Source: Pseudomonas batumici
GTDB lineage: Bacteria; Pseudomonadota; Gammaproteobacteria; Pseudomonadales; Pseudomonadaceae
DNA: 64,000 nt
Direction of reading: 5' to 3'
Assembly: GCF_000820515.1 (NCBI RefSeq)
Contig: NZ_JXDG01000034.1
Location: 1-64,000, forward strand
Made by a program: the position numbers and the translations under genes. Below the pieces are notes generated by a model that worked only from the letters and a program-made list of their open reading frames with translations, searched no databases and was not told the origin of the DNA. This document shows positions 29,051 through 38,954 of the stretch, piece after piece (the first letter of the stretch is position 1; each line of letters begins with the position of its first letter).

Positions 29051-32000
29051 GTGTCCACCTGCTCAAGCAGGCTCGAATGCCGCCGCCAGCGCCGTCCCAG
29101 GCGATCGAAGTACAGGTAGATCACCGGCGTGGTGAACAGGGTCAGCACCTGGCTGACCAGCAACCCGCCGACCATCACCAGACCCAGGGGTTGGCGCAGT
29201 TCGGCACCGGAGCCGGTGGCGAGCATCAGCGGAATGGCGCCGAACAGCGCCGCCAGGGTGGTCATCAGGATCGGCCGGAAACGCAACAGGGCCGCCTGGT
29301 AGATCGCCTGCTCCGGGGCCATGCCCTGGTGACGCTCGGCATCGAGGGCGAAGTCGATCATCATGATCGCGTTCTTCTTGACGATACCGATCAGCAGGAT
29401 GATCCCGATGATGGCGATCATGCCCAGGTCGTTGCCGCTCAGGATCAACGCCAGCAAGGCACCGACCGCCGCCGAGGGCAGGGTCGAGAGGATGGTCACC
29501 GGGTGGATATAGCTCTCGTAGAGCACCCCCAGCACGATGTACATGGTCACCACCGCCGCCAGGATCAGCAACAGGGTGCTCGACAGCGACGCCTGGAAGG
29601 CTTCGGCCGCGCCCTGGAACTGGGTCTGCACGCCAATCGGCATGCCGATCTCCTGCTTCACCTGGTCGATGACCTGTACCGCCTGTCCCAGCGCCACGCC
29701 GGGCGCCAGGTTGAACGACATCATCACCGCCGGGAACTGGCCGATATGGGAGATGGCCAGCTGCGCCTGGCGCTCCTCGACACGGGCCAGGCTGGACAGG
29801 CGCACCTGTCCGCCGCTGGTGGTCTTGACGTGGATCTGCTCCAGCGCCTGCGGGCCGATCCTCTCCCCCGCCTGGGCTTGCAGCACCACGCGATACTGGC
29901 TGGCCTGGGTGTAGATGGTGGAGATCTGCCGCTGGCCGAAACCGTCATACAGCGCATCGGTGATATCCGACACGGCGACGCCCAGGCGCGAAGCCGCGTC
30001 CCGGTCGATCACCAGATAGACCTGCAAGCCCTTGTCCTGCAGGTCGCTGGCCACATCCGTCAGTTCCGGGCGCAGGGCCAGCGCGTCCACCAGCTTGCCA
30101 CTCCACTCGGCCAGCAGGTTGGCATCCGGCGAGGACATGCTGAACTGGTACTGGGTACGGCTTACCCGGTCTTCGATGGTCAGGTCCTGCACCGGCTGCA
30201 TGAACAGACGGATCCCCGCCAGTTTGTCGACTTCCGGCTGCAGGCGGCTGATCACCTGCGCGGCGCTCAGGCTGCGCTGGTGGCGCGGCTTGAGGTTGAT
30301 CAGCAGGCGGCCGCTGTTGAGCGTGGCATTGTCGCCGTCCACGCCGATATAGGACGACAGGCTTTCCACCTCCGGATCGGCCAGGATGACCTTGGCCAAC
30401 GCCTGTTGCCGCTGGCTCATCGAGGCAAAGGACACCGACTGCGGCGCTTCGGAAATCCCCTGGATCACCCCGGTGTCCTGCACCGGGAAGAAGCCCTTGG
30501 GCACCATCAGGTAGAGGAACACCGTCAGTGCCAGGGTGGCGACCGCCACCAGCAAGGTCAGCGGCTGGTGATTGAGCACCCAGCGCAACTTGCGTCCGTA
30601 GGCTTCGATCAACCCGTCGATCCAGGCGCCGCTGGCCCGGTAGAAACGGCCCTGCTCTTCGGCCTTGGGCTCGCGCTTGAGCAGGCGCGCGCACATCATC
30701 GGCGTCAGGGTCAGGGACACCACCAGGGAAATCAGGATCGCCACCGCCAGGGTGATGGCGAACTCGCGGAACAGCCGCCCGACCACATCGGCCATGAACA
30801 ACAGCGGTATCAGTACCGCGATCAGCGACAGGGTCAGGGAAATCAGGGTGAAGCCGATCTGCTTGGCGCCCTTGAGCGCCGCTTGCATCGGGCTGTCGCC
30901 CTCCTCGATGAAGCGCGAGATGTTTTCCAGCATGACGATCGCATCGTCGACCACGAAGCCGGTGGCGATGGTCAGGGCCATCAGGGTCAGGTTGTTGACC
31001 GAGAAACCCGCCAGGTACATCACGCCGAAGGTGCCGATCAGCGACAAGGGCACGGCAACCGAAGGAATGATGGTGGCGCTGGCCCGGCGCAGGAACAGGA
31101 AGGTCACCATCACCACCAGGGCGATGGCGATCAGCAGTTCATGCTGAACATCGGTGACGGAAGCGCGAATGGTCTGGGTCCGGTCGGTCAGCACCGTGAC
31201 ATCGATGCCAGCCGGCAGGTTGTCGGTGATGCTCGGCAGCAAGGCCTTGATCCGGTCCACCACCTCGATGACGTTGGCCCCGGGCTGGCGCTGGATATTC
31301 AGCAGCACGGCCTGGTTTTCGTTGGCCCAGGCGGCAAGGCGTTCGTTCTCGGCACCGTCGACGATCTGGGCGACATCCTTGAGACGCAGCGGCGCGCCAT
31401 TCTTGTAGGCCAGGATCAGTTCGGCGTATTCCTTGGGCGAACGCAGCTGGTCGTTGGCGTCGAGCATCGACACCCGGGTCGGACCGTCGAAGTTGCCCTT
31501 GGGCTGGTTGACGTTCGACGCGCCGATCAGGGTGCGCACGTCCGACAGGTTCAGGCTGTTGGCCGCCAGGGCCTCGGGATTGACCTTGATCCGCACCGCC
31601 TGGCGCTGGCCACCGGCAATACTGACCATGCCTACGCCGCTGATCTGGGCGATCTTCTGCGCCATGCGGGTATCGACCAGGTCGTTGAGCTTGGGCAACA
31701 ACATGGTTTTCGAGGTGATCGCCAGGGTCAGCACCGGGGTGTCCGCCGGGTTGACCTTGTTGTACACCGGCGGGGCCGGCAGATCCTTGGGCAACAGGTT
31801 GGTGGCGGCGTTGATGGCCGCCTGGACCTGCTGCTCGGCGACATCCATGTTGGTTTCGAGGTTGAAGCGCAGGGTCAGGATCGACGCCCCGCCCGAACTG
31901 GTGGAGGCCATCTGGGTCAGCCCGGGCATCTGCCCGAACTGGCGCTCCAGCGGCGCGGTGACCGCGCTGGTCATCACGTCGGGACTCGCACCCGGGTAGA

Positions 32001-32148
32001 GGGTCATCACCCGGATGGTCGGGTAATCGACCTGGGGCAGCGCCGACACCGGCAGCAGGCGATAGGCGATCAGGCCGGCCAGGACAATGGCCAGCATGCT
32101 CAGGGTGGTCGCTACCGGGCGGAGAATGAACAGCCGCGAGAGATTCAT
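29047..32148 (-). CDS. muxB: RND efflux inner-membrane transporter MuxB
   Basis: A 1033-residue RND pump of the MdtB/MuxB type, paralogous to MuxC: N-terminal [20 protein letters not shown], membrane helix 4 motif [14 protein letters not shown] and C-terminal [19 protein letters not shown]. It forms the mixed trimer with MuxC. Start and stop overlap muxA and muxC by 4 bp, so the operon is tightly coupled. Confidence 0.94.
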   Translation of the reverse strand: MNLSRLFILRPVATTLSMLAIVLAGLIAYRLLPVSALPQVDYPTIRVMTLYPGASPDVMTSAVTAPLERQFGQMPGLTQMASTSSGGASILTLRFNLETNMDVAEQQVQAAINAATNLLPKDLPAPPVYNKVNPADTPVLTLAITSKTMLLPKLNDLVDTRMAQKIAQISGVGMVSIAGGQRQAVRIKVNPEALAANSLNLSDVRTLIGASNVNQPKGNFDGPTRVSMLDANDQLRSPKEYAELILAYKNGAPLRLKDVAQIVDGAENERLAAWANENQAVLLNIQRQPGANVIEVVDRIKALLPSITDNLPAGIDVTVLTDRTQTIRASVTDVQHELLIAIALVVMVTFLFLRRASATIIPSVAVPLSLIGTFGVMYLAGFSVNNLTLMALTIATGFVVDDAIVMLENISRFIEEGDSPMQAALKGAKQIGFTLISLTLSLIAVLIPLLFMADVVGRLFREFAITLAVAILISLVVSLTLTPMMCARLLKREPKAEEQGRFYRASGAWIDGLIEAYGRKLRWVLNHQPLTLLVAVATLALTVFLYLMVPKGFFPVQDTGVIQGISEAPQSVSFASMSQRQQALAKVILADPEVESLSSYIGVDGDNATLNSGRLLINLKPRHQRSLSAAQVISRLQPEVDKLAGIRLFMQPVQDLTIEDRVSRTQYQFSMSSPDANLLAEWSGKLVDALALRPELTDVASDLQDKGLQVYLVIDRDAASRLGVAVSDITDALYDGFGQRQISTIYTQASQYRVVLQAQAGERIGPQALEQIHVKTTSGGQVRLSSLARVEERQAQLAISHIGQFPAVMMSFNLAPGVALGQAVQVIDQVKQEIGMPIGVQTQFQGAAEAFQASLSSTLLLILAAVVTMYIVLGVLYESYIHPVTILSTLPSAAVGALLALILSGNDLGMIAIIGIILLIGIVKKNAIMMIDFALDAERHQGMAPEQAIYQAALLRFRPILMTTLAALFGAIPLMLATGSGAELRQPLGLVMVGGLLVSQVLTLFTTPVIYLYFDRLGRRWRRHSSLLEQVDT

Positions 32149-33449
32149 GCGCCGACCTTTTTCGCCTTGCCGGCTTCAGCCGGTGCCTTGGACGTCGAGC
32201 CTTCCTTCAGTTGTTCGGAAGGTGCCTTGGACAGGTCCTGGCTGTCATTGACCACCTCGACGTCGCCACCGTCCTTCAAGCGGTCGGTGCCCTCCAGCAC
32301 CACACGGTCGCCGACGGCCAGGCCTTCCTTGATCACCGTGAGATTGCCATCGCTGGCGCCGACTTTCAGCGGTCGGATCTTGACCTTCTTGTCACCGTCC
32401 ATGACGTAGACGAAGGTGCCATCGTTGCCGAACTGGATCGCCGCGCTCGGCGCCAGCACCACGTTTTTCAGGGTGTCGGCCAGCAGGTGCACATTGACGA
32501 ACTGGTTGGGGAACAAGGCCTGCTCGCGGTTCTCGTAGAGCGCCTTGAACTTGAGGGTGCCGGTGGTGATGTCGATCTGGTTGTCGAGACTCTGCAAGAC
32601 ACCTCTGGCCTGCTGCTTCACGTCACCGCGGTCCCAGGCTTCGGCGGGCAATTTCGCCCCGCTGTGAAAGCGCGTGAGCACGGTGTCGAGGTTGTTTTCC
32701 GGCAAGGTGAAGGCCACGCTGATCGGCTGGGTCTGGGTGATCACCACCAGTGCCTGGCTGTCGTTCGCCGCCAGCAGGTTGCCGACGTCCAGCTGCCGCA
32801 GGCCCAGGCGCCCGGCAATCGGTGCGCGGATCTTGGTGAAGTCCAGATTCAGCTTGGCCGTCTCGACCGCGCCCTGGTTGGTCTTGACCGTGCCCTGGTA
32901 TTGCTGCACCAGGGCCTCGGCGGTGTCCAGGGTCTGCTTGGCGATGCTGTCTTCGGCGAACAAGCCGCGATAGCGCTGCAAGTCGACCTGGGCGTTCTTC
33001 AACTGCGCCTGGCTTTGCAGCAGGGTGCCCTGGGCCTGGAGCAAGGCGCTCTGGTAGTTGCGCGGATCGATCTCGGCCAGCACATCACCGGCCTTGACCA
33101 TCTGGCCCTCCTGGAAGTTGATCTTGACCAACTGCCCGGCGACTTGCGTGCGCACATTGACCGTGTTGAGGGCGGTCACCGTCCCCAGGGCCTTGTAGTA
33201 GACCGGGAAGTCCCCCACCGTCGCCGCTGCCACCCGCACGGGCACCGGGCCCGAGGATGCGCCGAAGCCCGGACGCATCATGCCCGACTTGCCGGCATGT
33301 CCGGCAGGTTTGGCTTGCGCGACCTTTTGATGGGCGCCTGACGGCCAGAAATGCCAGCACACTGCGCCGATAATCAACAGGATCAGCAGGCCGAACAGCC
33401 AGCGTCGGGATGGACGGGAAACAGAAGATTGCATGGAGTGATCAACCAT
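32145..33449 (-). CDS. muxA: RND efflux periplasmic adaptor MuxA
   Basis: A 434-residue membrane-fusion protein. An N-terminal membrane anchor ([19 protein letters not shown]) is followed by the lipoyl half-motif [20 protein letters not shown], a coiled-coil hairpin (about 125-190), the second lipoyl half [20 protein letters not shown] and beta-barrel domains. The C-terminal tail is Lys/Ala-rich. It links MuxBC to OpmB. First gene of the operon; an ATG five codons further in is an alternative start. No dedicated regulator is adjacent. Confidence 0.93.
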   Translation of the reverse strand: MVDHSMQSSVSRPSRRWLFGLLILLIIGAVCWHFWPSGAHQKVAQAKPAGHAGKSGMMRPGFGASSGPVPVRVAAATVGDFPVYYKALGTVTALNTVNVRTQVAGQLVKINFQEGQMVKAGDVLAEIDPRNYQSALLQAQGTLLQSQAQLKNAQVDLQRYRGLFAEDSIAKQTLDTAEALVQQYQGTVKTNQGAVETAKLNLDFTKIRAPIAGRLGLRQLDVGNLLAANDSQALVVITQTQPISVAFTLPENNLDTVLTRFHSGAKLPAEAWDRGDVKQQARGVLQSLDNQIDITTGTLKFKALYENREQALFPNQFVNVHLLADTLKNVVLAPSAAIQFGNDGTFVYVMDGDKKVKIRPLKVGASDGNLTVIKEGLAVGDRVVLEGTDRLKDGGDVEVVNDSQDLSKAPSEQLKEGSTSKAPAEAGKAKKVGA

Positions 33450-33575
33450 TGTGCGCGAGAACTTCTTTTTGGGAAGGCTGAAAGATTAAGCACTGAATTG
33501 TTTCAGGCAAAGCGCCTTTACCGGCAATTTACCTTGGCATGACTTTCCTCAGTGTTCGGGTAAGACACTGAAGCA

Positions 33576-33608
33576 CAAATAAAAACGGCCTGGACAGGGC
33601 CAGGCCGT
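33576..33608 (-). terminator. Rho-independent terminator after tpx paralogue
   Basis: On the minus strand ACGGCCTGG-CCCTGT-CCAGGCCGT forms a 9-bp stem followed by TTTTTATTT. It lies 34 bp past the end of the downstream thiol peroxidase gene, before the muxA promoter region. Confidence 0.85.
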
Positions 33609-33641
33609 GAATAATTGTAAACCGCTTGTTTCAAGAACCCT

Positions 33642-34142
33642 TTATTTCAGGGCCGCAAGCGCTGCCTCGTAATCAGGTTCCTGGCCGATATCGGCCACCA
33701 ACTCGCTGTGCAGCACCTTGTCGTGGGCATCGAGCACCACCACGGCACGGGTGGTAAGGCCTTCGAGGGGACCATCGGCGATTTCCACGCCGTAATCGAG
33801 CATGAACTCGCGACCGCGCAGGGTGGAAAGGTTGATGACACGGTTCAGGCCCTCGGCCGCGCAAAAGCGCGCCTGGGCGAACGGCAGATCGGCGGAAATG
33901 CACAGCACCAGGGTATTTTCCAACTGGCTTGCGCGTTCGTTGAACTGGCGCACGGATTTGGCGCAGGTCGGCGTGTCGACGCTGGGGAAGATATTCAGCA
34001 CCTTGCGCTGGCCGGCAAGGCTGTCCAGGGTGATATCGGAAAGGTCCTTGGCGACCAGGGAAAACGCCGGCGCCTGGGAGCCGGGCTGTGGCAACTGGCC
34101 TTTGATCCGGACCGTTACGCCCCTGCGGGTGACTTGAGCCAT
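33642..34142 (-). CDS. Thiol peroxidase, second copy
   Basis: A 166-residue Tpx-family peroxiredoxin. Peroxidatic Cys60 lies in [12 protein letters not shown] and resolving Cys94 in PFAQARFC. It is 122/166 identical (about 73%) by hand alignment to the adjacent tpx gene, so the two arose by duplication or by acquisition of a close homologue. I chose the ATG at 34142, which has GGAGG upstream; the open frame reaches further through REP DNA. It reduces peroxides using thioredoxin and is followed by a strong terminator. Confidence 0.92.
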   Translation of the reverse strand: MAQVTRRGVTVRIKGQLPQPGSQAPAFSLVAKDLSDITLDSLAGQRKVLNIFPSVDTPTCAKSVRQFNERASQLENTLVLCISADLPFAQARFCAAEGLNRVINLSTLRGREFMLDYGVEIADGPLEGLTTRAVVVLDAHDKVLHSELVADIGQEPDYEAALAALK

Positions 34143-34221
34143 CTGTCTGCCTCCTTGTAAACGCAAAACCGTGTCTTGAAACGCGCTCTGGACGGCAACG
34201 ATGGCGGTGAATGTGACGTCG

Positions 34222-34316
34222 TCATCGCTGGCAAGCCAGCTCCTACAAGTTAGCGCTTCACCGCTGGATATCGTCGGGCCCAAAACCCGTGGGAGCCGGC
34301 TTGCTGGCGATGACGA
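34222..34316. repeat. REP inverted pair between the two tpx genes
   Basis: A reverse unit (CATCGCTGGCAAGCCAGCTC, 34222-34248) and a forward unit (GTGGGAGCCGGCTTGCTGGC, 34289-34316) occupy most of the 208-bp gap between the tandem thiol peroxidase genes. They can form the 3' hairpin of the first tpx transcript. Confidence 0.85.
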
Positions 34317-34350
34317 TGTCACATTCAGCCAGCAAGCAGGTCCCTTGTAA

Positions 34351-34851
34351 TTACTTCAGGACAGCCAGGGCCGCTTCGTAGTTGGGCTCTTCAGCGATTT
34401 CCTTGACCAGCTCGCTGTGCAGCACCTTGTCGTTTTCGTCCAGTACCACCACGGCACGAGCGGTCAGGCCGGCCAGTGGGCCGTCGGCGATTTCAACGCC
34501 GTAGTTCTGAATGAACTCGCGTCCGCGCAAGGTGGACAGGTTCAGGACGTTCTCCAGGCCTTCGGCGCCGCAGAAGCGCGCCTGGGCAAACGGCAGGTCA
34601 GCCGAGATGCACAGCACCACGGTGTTGGCCACGTCGTTGGCCTGGGCGTTGAACTTGCGCACGGAGGTGGCGCATGTCGGGGTGTCGACGCTTGGGAAAA
34701 TGTTCAGCACCTTGCGCTTGCCGGCAAAGCTGCCCAGCGTGACATCAGCCAGGCCTGCGCCCACCAGGGAGAACGCTGGAGCCTTGTCGCCGGCCTGCGG
34801 CAGTTGACCGTTGACTTGAACCGGGTTGCCTTTGAGGGTGACTTGAGCCAT
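34351..34851 (-). CDS. tpx: Thiol peroxidase Tpx
   Basis: A 166-residue atypical two-Cys peroxiredoxin. Peroxidatic Cys60 ([16 protein letters not shown]) and resolving Cys94 ([10 protein letters not shown]) are in their family positions; [16 protein letters not shown] is the Tpx signature. It removes hydrogen peroxide and alkyl peroxides in the periplasm or cytoplasm, depending on species, with thioredoxin as reductant. It lies upstream of its paralogue on the same strand. Confidence 0.95.
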   Translation of the reverse strand: MAQVTLKGNPVQVNGQLPQAGDKAPAFSLVGAGLADVTLGSFAGKRKVLNIFPSVDTPTCATSVRKFNAQANDVANTVVLCISADLPFAQARFCGAEGLENVLNLSTLRGREFIQNYGVEIADGPLAGLTARAVVVLDENDKVLHSELVKEIAEEPNYEAALAVLK

Positions 34852-34941
34852 GAGCTGAATCCTTCTAAGTGGTTTCTGTGAATTAAGGCGGAGTGGTGCA
34901 CGAAAGGGCCACCCGACCTATGGGGAAGACAAAGTGTCACA

Positions 34942-34978
34942 GGATTTGCGGCCCGGCAAATCCTCCCGGGCTTTTTTT
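34942..34978 (+). terminator. Orphan plus-strand terminator with competing hairpin
   Basis: GCCCGG (34951-34956) pairs with CCGGGC (34966-34971), followed by seven Ts. An overlapping alternative hairpin pairs GGATTTGC (34942-34949) with GCAAATCC (34956-34963), so the two cannot form together. No plus-strand gene precedes it, so it may end a small RNA starting in the 34852-34940 region. Confidence 0.55.
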
Positions 34979-35038
34979 GTTGTGTGAATCTGATGATATC
35001 CATGCCGGACACTTCAGCAGTATTCGCGGGAAATCCTT

Positions 35039-35563
35039 TTAACTCGCGGTCGGCTGGCGGAACCGCGCCATGTTCAGGGTGTCGACCAGATGACCGTCGC
35101 GAATCGCATAGTCGCGCATCACGCCCTCCTCCTCGAACCCGAACTTGCGATACAGCCCCTGGGCGGCGAGGTTGTCGGTATACACCGTCAACTCGACACG
35201 CTGCAGGTTCATCCAGTTGTCCGCCACGTCCAGCGCCGCGGCCAGCAGCTTCGAACCGATGCCTTTACCTTGCCAGGCTGTCGCCACGCCCATGCCCAGG
35301 GTGCCGGCGTGGCTGCGGCGCACCCGTGCGTACTGCTCCAGGGAGCAACTGCCGATGACCACGCCCTGATGCAGTGCCACCAGTGCGAGCAGGCGTTCGT
35401 TGTCCTGGCGCTGAATCAGCCGTTGCCGCCAGACTTCGGTGGACTGAAACGGCATTTGCAGCACCTGGCGGCAGACGGCGGGTTCGTTGTAGAGGGCGGT
35501 CACACCGTCGACATGGGCTTCTCGGAAGCGCTCGATGACGATAGAGGGAGTGTCGGCTGGCAT
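35039..35563 (-). CDS. GNAT N-acetyltransferase (YhhY/AaaT-like)
   Basis: A 174-residue acetyltransferase. The acetyl-CoA-binding motif A is TLGMGVATAWQGKGIGSKLL and motif B includes RVELTVYTDNLAAQGLYRKFGFEEEG. The arrangement (EPAVCRQVLQMPFQ..WRQRL near the N-terminus, ARFRQ at the end) closely resembles E. coli YhhY, which acetylates amino acids such as L-phenylalanine and L-methionine. The substrate here is inferred only from that resemblance. Confidence 0.85.
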   Translation of the reverse strand: MPADTPSIVIERFREAHVDGVTALYNEPAVCRQVLQMPFQSTEVWRQRLIQRQDNERLLALVALHQGVVIGSCSLEQYARVRRSHAGTLGMGVATAWQGKGIGSKLLAAALDVADNWMNLQRVELTVYTDNLAAQGLYRKFGFEEEGVMRDYAIRDGHLVDTLNMARFRQPTAS

Positions 35564-35612
35564 CGTTTTTCATCCATAAAAACAATAAGGCCGACCAGTG
35601 TAGAGCAGGAAC

Positions 35613-35634
35613 GGCGGCCCCGACAGGGGCCGCC
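35613..35634 (-). terminator. GC-rich hairpin downstream of hpd
   Basis: GGCGGCCCC-GACA-GGGGCCGCC is a perfect 9-bp stem 18 bp past the hpd stop codon. The T-tract on the minus strand is weak, so termination may be only partial. Confidence 0.6.
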
Positions 35635-35651
35635 TATGGAGCGGGAGGCGA

Positions 35652-36728
35652 TTACTCGGTAGCCAGTACGCCGCGGCGAACCTGGTCACGCTCGATGGAC
35701 TCGAACAGTGCCTTGAAGTTGCCTTCGCCGAAACCGTCGTCACCCTTGCGCTGGATGAATTCGAAGAACACCGGTCCCATCAGGGTTTCCGAGAAGATCT
35801 GCAGCAGCAGGCGCTTGTCGCCTTCCTGCGAGGAGCCGTCCAGCAGGATCCCACGCGATTGCAGTTCCTTGACCGGCTCGCCGTGGTTCGGCAGGCGGCC
35901 TTCGAGCATCTCGTAGTAAGTCTCCGGTGGCGCGGTCATGAAGCGCATGCCGATCTTCTTCAAGTGATCCCAGGTCTTGATCAGGTCGTCGGTGAGGAAC
36001 GCCACGTGCTGGATGCCCTCGCCGTTGAACTGCATCAGGAACTCTTCGATCTGCCCGGCGCCCTTGGACGATTCCTCGTTCAGCGGGATACGGATCATGC
36101 CGTCCGGCGCGGTCATGGCCTTGGAGGTCAGGCCGGTGTACTCACCCTTGATATCGAAGTAGCGGATCTCGCGGAAGTTGAACAGCTTCTCGTAGAAGTT
36201 CGCCCAGTAGGCCATGCGTCCGCGGTACACGTTGTGGGTCAGGTGGTCGATGATCTTCAAGCCCGCGCCCTGCGGGTGACGGTCGACACCTTCGAGGAAG
36301 ACGAAGTCGATGTCATAGATCGAGTTACCTTCGCCGTAACGGTCGATCAGGTACAGCGGCGCGCCGCCGATGCCCTTGATCGCCGGCAGGTTCAGTTCCA
36401 TCGGGCCGGTGGCGATATGGATCGGCTGGGCACCCAGCTCCAGCGCACGGGCATAGGCCTGCTGGGCGTTTTTCACCCGGAAGGCCATGCCGCACACCGA
36501 AGGACCGTGCTCGGCGGCAAAGTAGGACGCCTCGCTGTGGGGCTCGTTGTTGAGGATCAGGTTGATCGCGCCCTGGCGATACAGGTGCACGTTCTTGGAG
36601 CGGTGGGTCGCGACCTTGCTGAAGCCCATGATCTCGAAGATCGGCTCCAGGGTGTTGGGGGTCGGCGATGCGAATTCAATGAACTCGAAGCCCATCAGGC
36701 CCATCGGGTTTTCGAAGATATCGGTCAT
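35652..36728 (-). CDS. hpd: 4-hydroxyphenylpyruvate dioxygenase
   Basis: A 358-residue non-heme iron enzyme that converts 4-hydroxyphenylpyruvate to homogentisate in tyrosine catabolism. The three iron ligands are His162 (IIDHLTH), His241 (GIQHVAF) and a Glu near residue 323 (FFEFIQR), matching His161/His240/Glu322 of the P. fluorescens enzyme numbered without Met1. The sequence is full length. Monocistronic, with a 247-bp upstream region that carries two direct repeats. Homogentisate-degrading genes are not in the window. Confidence 0.97.
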   Translation of the reverse strand: MTDIFENPMGLMGFEFIEFASPTPNTLEPIFEIMGFSKVATHRSKNVHLYRQGAINLILNNEPHSEASYFAAEHGPSVCGMAFRVKNAQQAYARALELGAQPIHIATGPMELNLPAIKGIGGAPLYLIDRYGEGNSIYDIDFVFLEGVDRHPQGAGLKIIDHLTHNVYRGRMAYWANFYEKLFNFREIRYFDIKGEYTGLTSKAMTAPDGMIRIPLNEESSKGAGQIEEFLMQFNGEGIQHVAFLTDDLIKTWDHLKKIGMRFMTAPPETYYEMLEGRLPNHGEPVKELQSRGILLDGSSQEGDKRLLLQIFSETLMGPVFFEFIQRKGDDGFGEGNFKALFESIERDQVRRGVLATE

Positions 36729-36926
36729 GGTGACGCCTCATCATTTTTATCAAGTAACGGTCAGTTAGTTGCTATCAATGCGGACGTTGGTGGGTGGCGC
36801 ACAGGAAATCCCCCGCACGCTGCGGGCAAGGAAGTCGCCGTAGATCAGTTGAAACCCAAGTATCTTCATGATCGACCCAGTCTCTCAGGGCGAGGCTTCT
36901 GCTGCCAGAAGACGTTATTCTTATAT

Positions 36927-36954
36927 GCGTAAACAGATTCTACATGGCGTAAAC
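36927..36954. promoter_or_regulatory. Direct repeats upstream of hpd
   Basis: GCGTAAAC occurs at 36927-36934 and again at 36947-36954, exactly 20 bp apart (two helical turns), in the 247-bp gap between the EamA gene and hpd. This spacing suits an activator that binds direct repeats. The regulator is not identifiable from the window. Confidence 0.45.
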
Positions 36955-36975
36955 CGGTTTGTCCGTATCCCTTTT

Positions 36976-37917
36976 TCATTTCCTCCCGGGCAAGCGGGAT
37001 GCCGGCCGGTTGCACAGGTAGATGCCGGCCAGGATCAGGCCCCCACCCAGGCACATGATCAGCGTCAATTGCTCGCCCAGCAACAGCGCGCCGCAGATCA
37101 CCGCCGTCAGCGGATTGAGACCGATAAACACACCCGAGCGCGTCGCGCCGATGCGCTGGATGCCATCGTAGTACCAGATATAGGCCAGCGCCGACCCCAG
37201 GCCGCCAAGGTAGACCAGGCTCGACAGTTGGGGAGGACTCAAGGTTTCGATGGCGGCAAGACTTGCCTCCCCGCGCATCCAGGTCGCCAGCCAGAGCATG
37301 CCCGTACCGAGCCAGATGGAATAGGTCACGGTGGCCAGCGGGCCCAGCACCCGGGTCAGGTTGCGGGAAAACAGCGAGTAGACCGCCCAGGACAGTACGC
37401 AGCCGAAAATCAGCAGATCACCCATCCAGGTCCGGGCCGTGCCCTCGAACACCGTCCGATTGCCACTGACGATCACCAGCCCTGCCCCGGCCATGCAGAC
37501 CAGTATGCCGAGTACTTTCGGCGTGCTCAGCCGCTCCTTGAAGAACAGCCATGAAGCCAGCCCGAACACCGCCGGATTCAGCACCACGATCAGTGACGCC
37601 CGCGAGGCATTGATGTAGTGCAGGCCGTAAAAGAAGCAGAGGTTGTAGAAGAAGATGCCGAAAAAGCCCAGCAGCGCCAATTGCGCGAATTGTTTCCTGT
37701 CCGGTCGCACCAGCGGGATGCGCGTCACCAGGATAAACACCAGCAGGATCACACTGGCCAGCAGGAAGCGCAGGCTGGCGAGCAGCAACGGTGCGATATC
37801 GCTGGACAGGAAGCGCCCGGCGACAAAGGTCCCGCCCCAGATCATCGAGACCCCGGCGAGCTTGAAGTAGACCCGCAGGTCGCTGCCGGCGGCGAAAGTG
37901 GATACCTGTGTGTGCAT
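36976..37917 (-). CDS. EamA/DMT superfamily transporter
   Basis: A 313-residue inner-membrane protein with ten predicted helices made of two EamA repeats (first from about residue 15 with MIWGGTFVAGRF, second from about residue 165 with GDLLIFGCVLSWAVYSLF). Such RhaT/YdcZ-type carriers usually export amino acids or small metabolites. It is divergent from a LysR regulator across an 88-bp gap with a clear dyad, so its expression is probably controlled by that regulator. The substrate is unknown. Confidence 0.88.
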   Translation of the reverse strand: MHTQVSTFAAGSDLRVYFKLAGVSMIWGGTFVAGRFLSSDIAPLLLASLRFLLASVILLVFILVTRIPLVRPDRKQFAQLALLGFFGIFFYNLCFFYGLHYINASRASLIVVLNPAVFGLASWLFFKERLSTPKVLGILVCMAGAGLVIVSGNRTVFEGTARTWMGDLLIFGCVLSWAVYSLFSRNLTRVLGPLATVTYSIWLGTGMLWLATWMRGEASLAAIETLSPPQLSSLVYLGGLGSALAYIWYYDGIQRIGATRSGVFIGLNPLTAVICGALLLGEQLTLIMCLGGGLILAGIYLCNRPASRLPGRK

Positions 37918-37979
37918 GGATTTTCCTGCGGATCGAGAAGGACGGTTGTCAAACTGGCTGCATTATTTTATTTATGTCG

Positions 37980-38007
37980 ACTCATCGTAAAATGAGTAAA
38001 AACTCAT
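37980..38007. promoter_or_regulatory. LysR operator with three ACTCAT half-sites
   Basis: ACTCAT (37980-37985), ATGAGT (37992-37997) and ACTCAT (38002-38007) give a dyad with a 6-bp spacer plus a third half-site that overlaps the ATG of the LysR gene. The position suits autorepression and control of the divergent EamA gene. Confidence 0.6.
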
Positions 38008-38878
38008 GACCCTGACCCAACTGGAAGTGTTTTCCCTGGTGGCCGAACTGCGTGGTTTCACCAGTGCGGCCTTGCGCCTGGGGATCAGCCAGTCGGCGGT
38101 GTCCCATGCTCTCAAGGGACTGGAGCAGGAATTGGGCGTCGAGTTGCTGCGCCGGCACCAGGGCCAGGTGGAACTGACGGACATTGGTGCGCAATTGCTG
38201 CAACGGGCGCGGGCCATGCTCGGCCTGGCGGACACCTTGCGCCAGGAAGCCGCCGATGCCCGCGGCATGAAACGCGGGACCCTGCGCATCGGTTCGTTTG
38301 GGCCGACTTCTTCGAGCAAACTGCTGCCGGCACTCCTGGCGCGTTATCGCCTGGCCCATCCGGGCATCCAGGTGCAGATCGACGAAGGCCCCGACCGGCA
38401 GGTCCTGCAATGGCTGGAAGAGCGCCGTGTCGATGTGGGTTTCGTGGTGCTGCCGCAGGAGCGCTTCGACACCGTTGCTCTGGTGGAAGACCAGATGGTC
38501 GCCCTGCTCCCCGCTGGCCACCCGTTATGCGAACAGCCGGCGATCGAGCTCAAGGCGTTGTGCCAGGACCCCTTCATCCTTACCGGCGCCGGCTCCGGAG
38601 AACTGGTTTCCCAGCTGTTCGCGGCCCAGCGCCTGGTCCCGGATATCCGCTACCGTACCGCGCAACTGCTCAGTACCCTGGCCACCGTGGCCCGTGGCGA
38701 AGGCGTGACGGTGGTCGCCGAGCAATCCCTGCCGGAACATCCGGACCCTGGCTACGTCAGCCGGCCATTGTCGCCGCGGGTCAAGCGCCAGATCGGTATC
38801 GCCGTGCTCGACCGGCGCCAGGTCTCCCCGGCGACCCAGGCCTTTATCGACCTGGCCGGTCGATTCGACTATCGCTGA
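38006..38878 (+). CDS. LysR family transcriptional regulator
   Basis: A 290-residue LysR-type regulator. The helix-turn-helix is LRGFTSAALRLGISQSAVSHALKGLE (residues about 15-40), followed by a standard effector-binding domain (LRIGSFGPTSSSKLLPALLARY; VARGEGVTVVAEQSL). The ATG at 38006 overlaps the last operator half-site. It is divergent from the EamA exporter gene, its likely target. Confidence 0.9.
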   Translation: MTLTQLEVFSLVAELRGFTSAALRLGISQSAVSHALKGLEQELGVELLRRHQGQVELTDIGAQLLQRARAMLGLADTLRQEAADARGMKRGTLRIGSFGPTSSSKLLPALLARYRLAHPGIQVQIDEGPDRQVLQWLEERRVDVGFVVLPQERFDTVALVEDQMVALLPAGHPLCEQPAIELKALCQDPFILTGAGSGELVSQLFAAQRLVPDIRYRTAQLLSTLATVARGEGVTVVAEQSLPEHPDPGYVSRPLSPRVKRQIGIAVLDRRQVSPATQAFIDLAGRFDYR

Positions 38879-38954
38879 GGGTGCGAACGCTCTCAGCCGA
38901 CTATCATGGCAACAGCCCTCTTCCAGGCGCCCTTGCCCCTACAGGTTCATTTCA

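Noticed and set aside
29077-32409. A plus-strand open frame of 1110 codons
   Set aside because: It is entirely antisense to muxB and muxA. Its composition (runs of Gln, His, Arg, Gly) is the usual shadow of high-GC codon use, and no family motif is present.
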